A stretch of DNA of 6,512 nucleotides from Bacteroidales bacterium (GTDB lineage: Bacteria > Bacteroidota > Bacteroidia > Bacteroidales > UBA932): positions 1-6,512 of the forward strand of contig JABUTQ010000285.1 in NCBI GenBank assembly GCA_021443605.1, given 5' to 3'. The translations under genes and the position numbers were made by a program. Under the pieces are notes generated by a model. That model searched no databases. It was not told the DNA's origin and saw nothing but the letters and a program-made list of their open reading frames with translations. Positions 6,483 to 6,512 of this stretch are shown here, one piece after another. Numbering within the stretch: position 1 is the stretch's first letter; every line of letters begins with the position of its first letter.

Positions 6483-6512
6483 GAGGTTTGCAGGGAGATC
6501 CTTCACTTCGTT
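6454..6512. repeat. Direct repeat, 39-base period, continuing past the window
   Basis: GGGAGATCCTTCACTTCGTT occurs at 6454-6473 and again, identically over 20 bases, at 6493-6512, where the window ends. The first copy is also part of the right arm of the inverted repeat. The second copy suggests that arms of this element family were duplicated in tandem and that the cluster extends beyond the edge. Confidence 0.8.

Overview
The window looks like a chromosomal segment of a Bacteroidota bacterium, most likely an anaerobic Bacteroidales member. Three things suggest this: the TonB-dependent receptor has an N-terminal carboxypeptidase-regulatory-like domain; the GH9-polysaccharide deacetylase fusion is of a type I associate with this phylum; and most genes lack a Shine-Dalgarno sequence, with one good match to the Bacteroidetes -7 box (TAnnTTTG). 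The genus cannot be fixed from this sequence. All five genes lie on the minus strand, so transcription runs from the high to the low coordinates. There is no gene-free stretch over 300 bases.

Right part (6512 to 3754). The right edge holds a non-coding repeat cluster built from GTCATTCTGAGCG/CTTCGTTCAGGATGAC arms. It is followed closely by a non-SusC TonB-dependent outer-membrane receptor and, 41 bases further on, by a small secreted heavy-metal-associated (HMA) domain protein. The receptor has a Cys-rich CKMACC motif in its plug domain and the small protein has a CxxC motif, so together they look like a two-gene transition-metal (perhaps copper) handling module. The metal and the direction of transport are inferred.

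Left part (3753 to 1). After a 107-base intergenic region with a candidate promoter comes a secreted 834-residue two-domain enzyme: a GH9 glycoside hydrolase fused to a C-terminal NodB-type (CE4) deacetylase domain. It is followed after 6 bases by nfnA, the FAD/[2Fe-2S] subunit of a ferredoxin:NADP+ oxidoreductase. After 2 more bases comes the start of its partner gltA/nfnB, which runs off the left edge. The two redox genes are a recognised pair for NADH/NADPH/ferredoxin balancing. Their tight linkage to an extracytoplasmic polysaccharide-degrading enzyme is less expected.

No tRNA, rRNA, CRISPR array, transposase, prophage gene or convincing intrinsic terminator was seen. No SusC/SusD pair is present, so the GH9 enzyme does not sit in a classical polysaccharide utilisation locus within this window.
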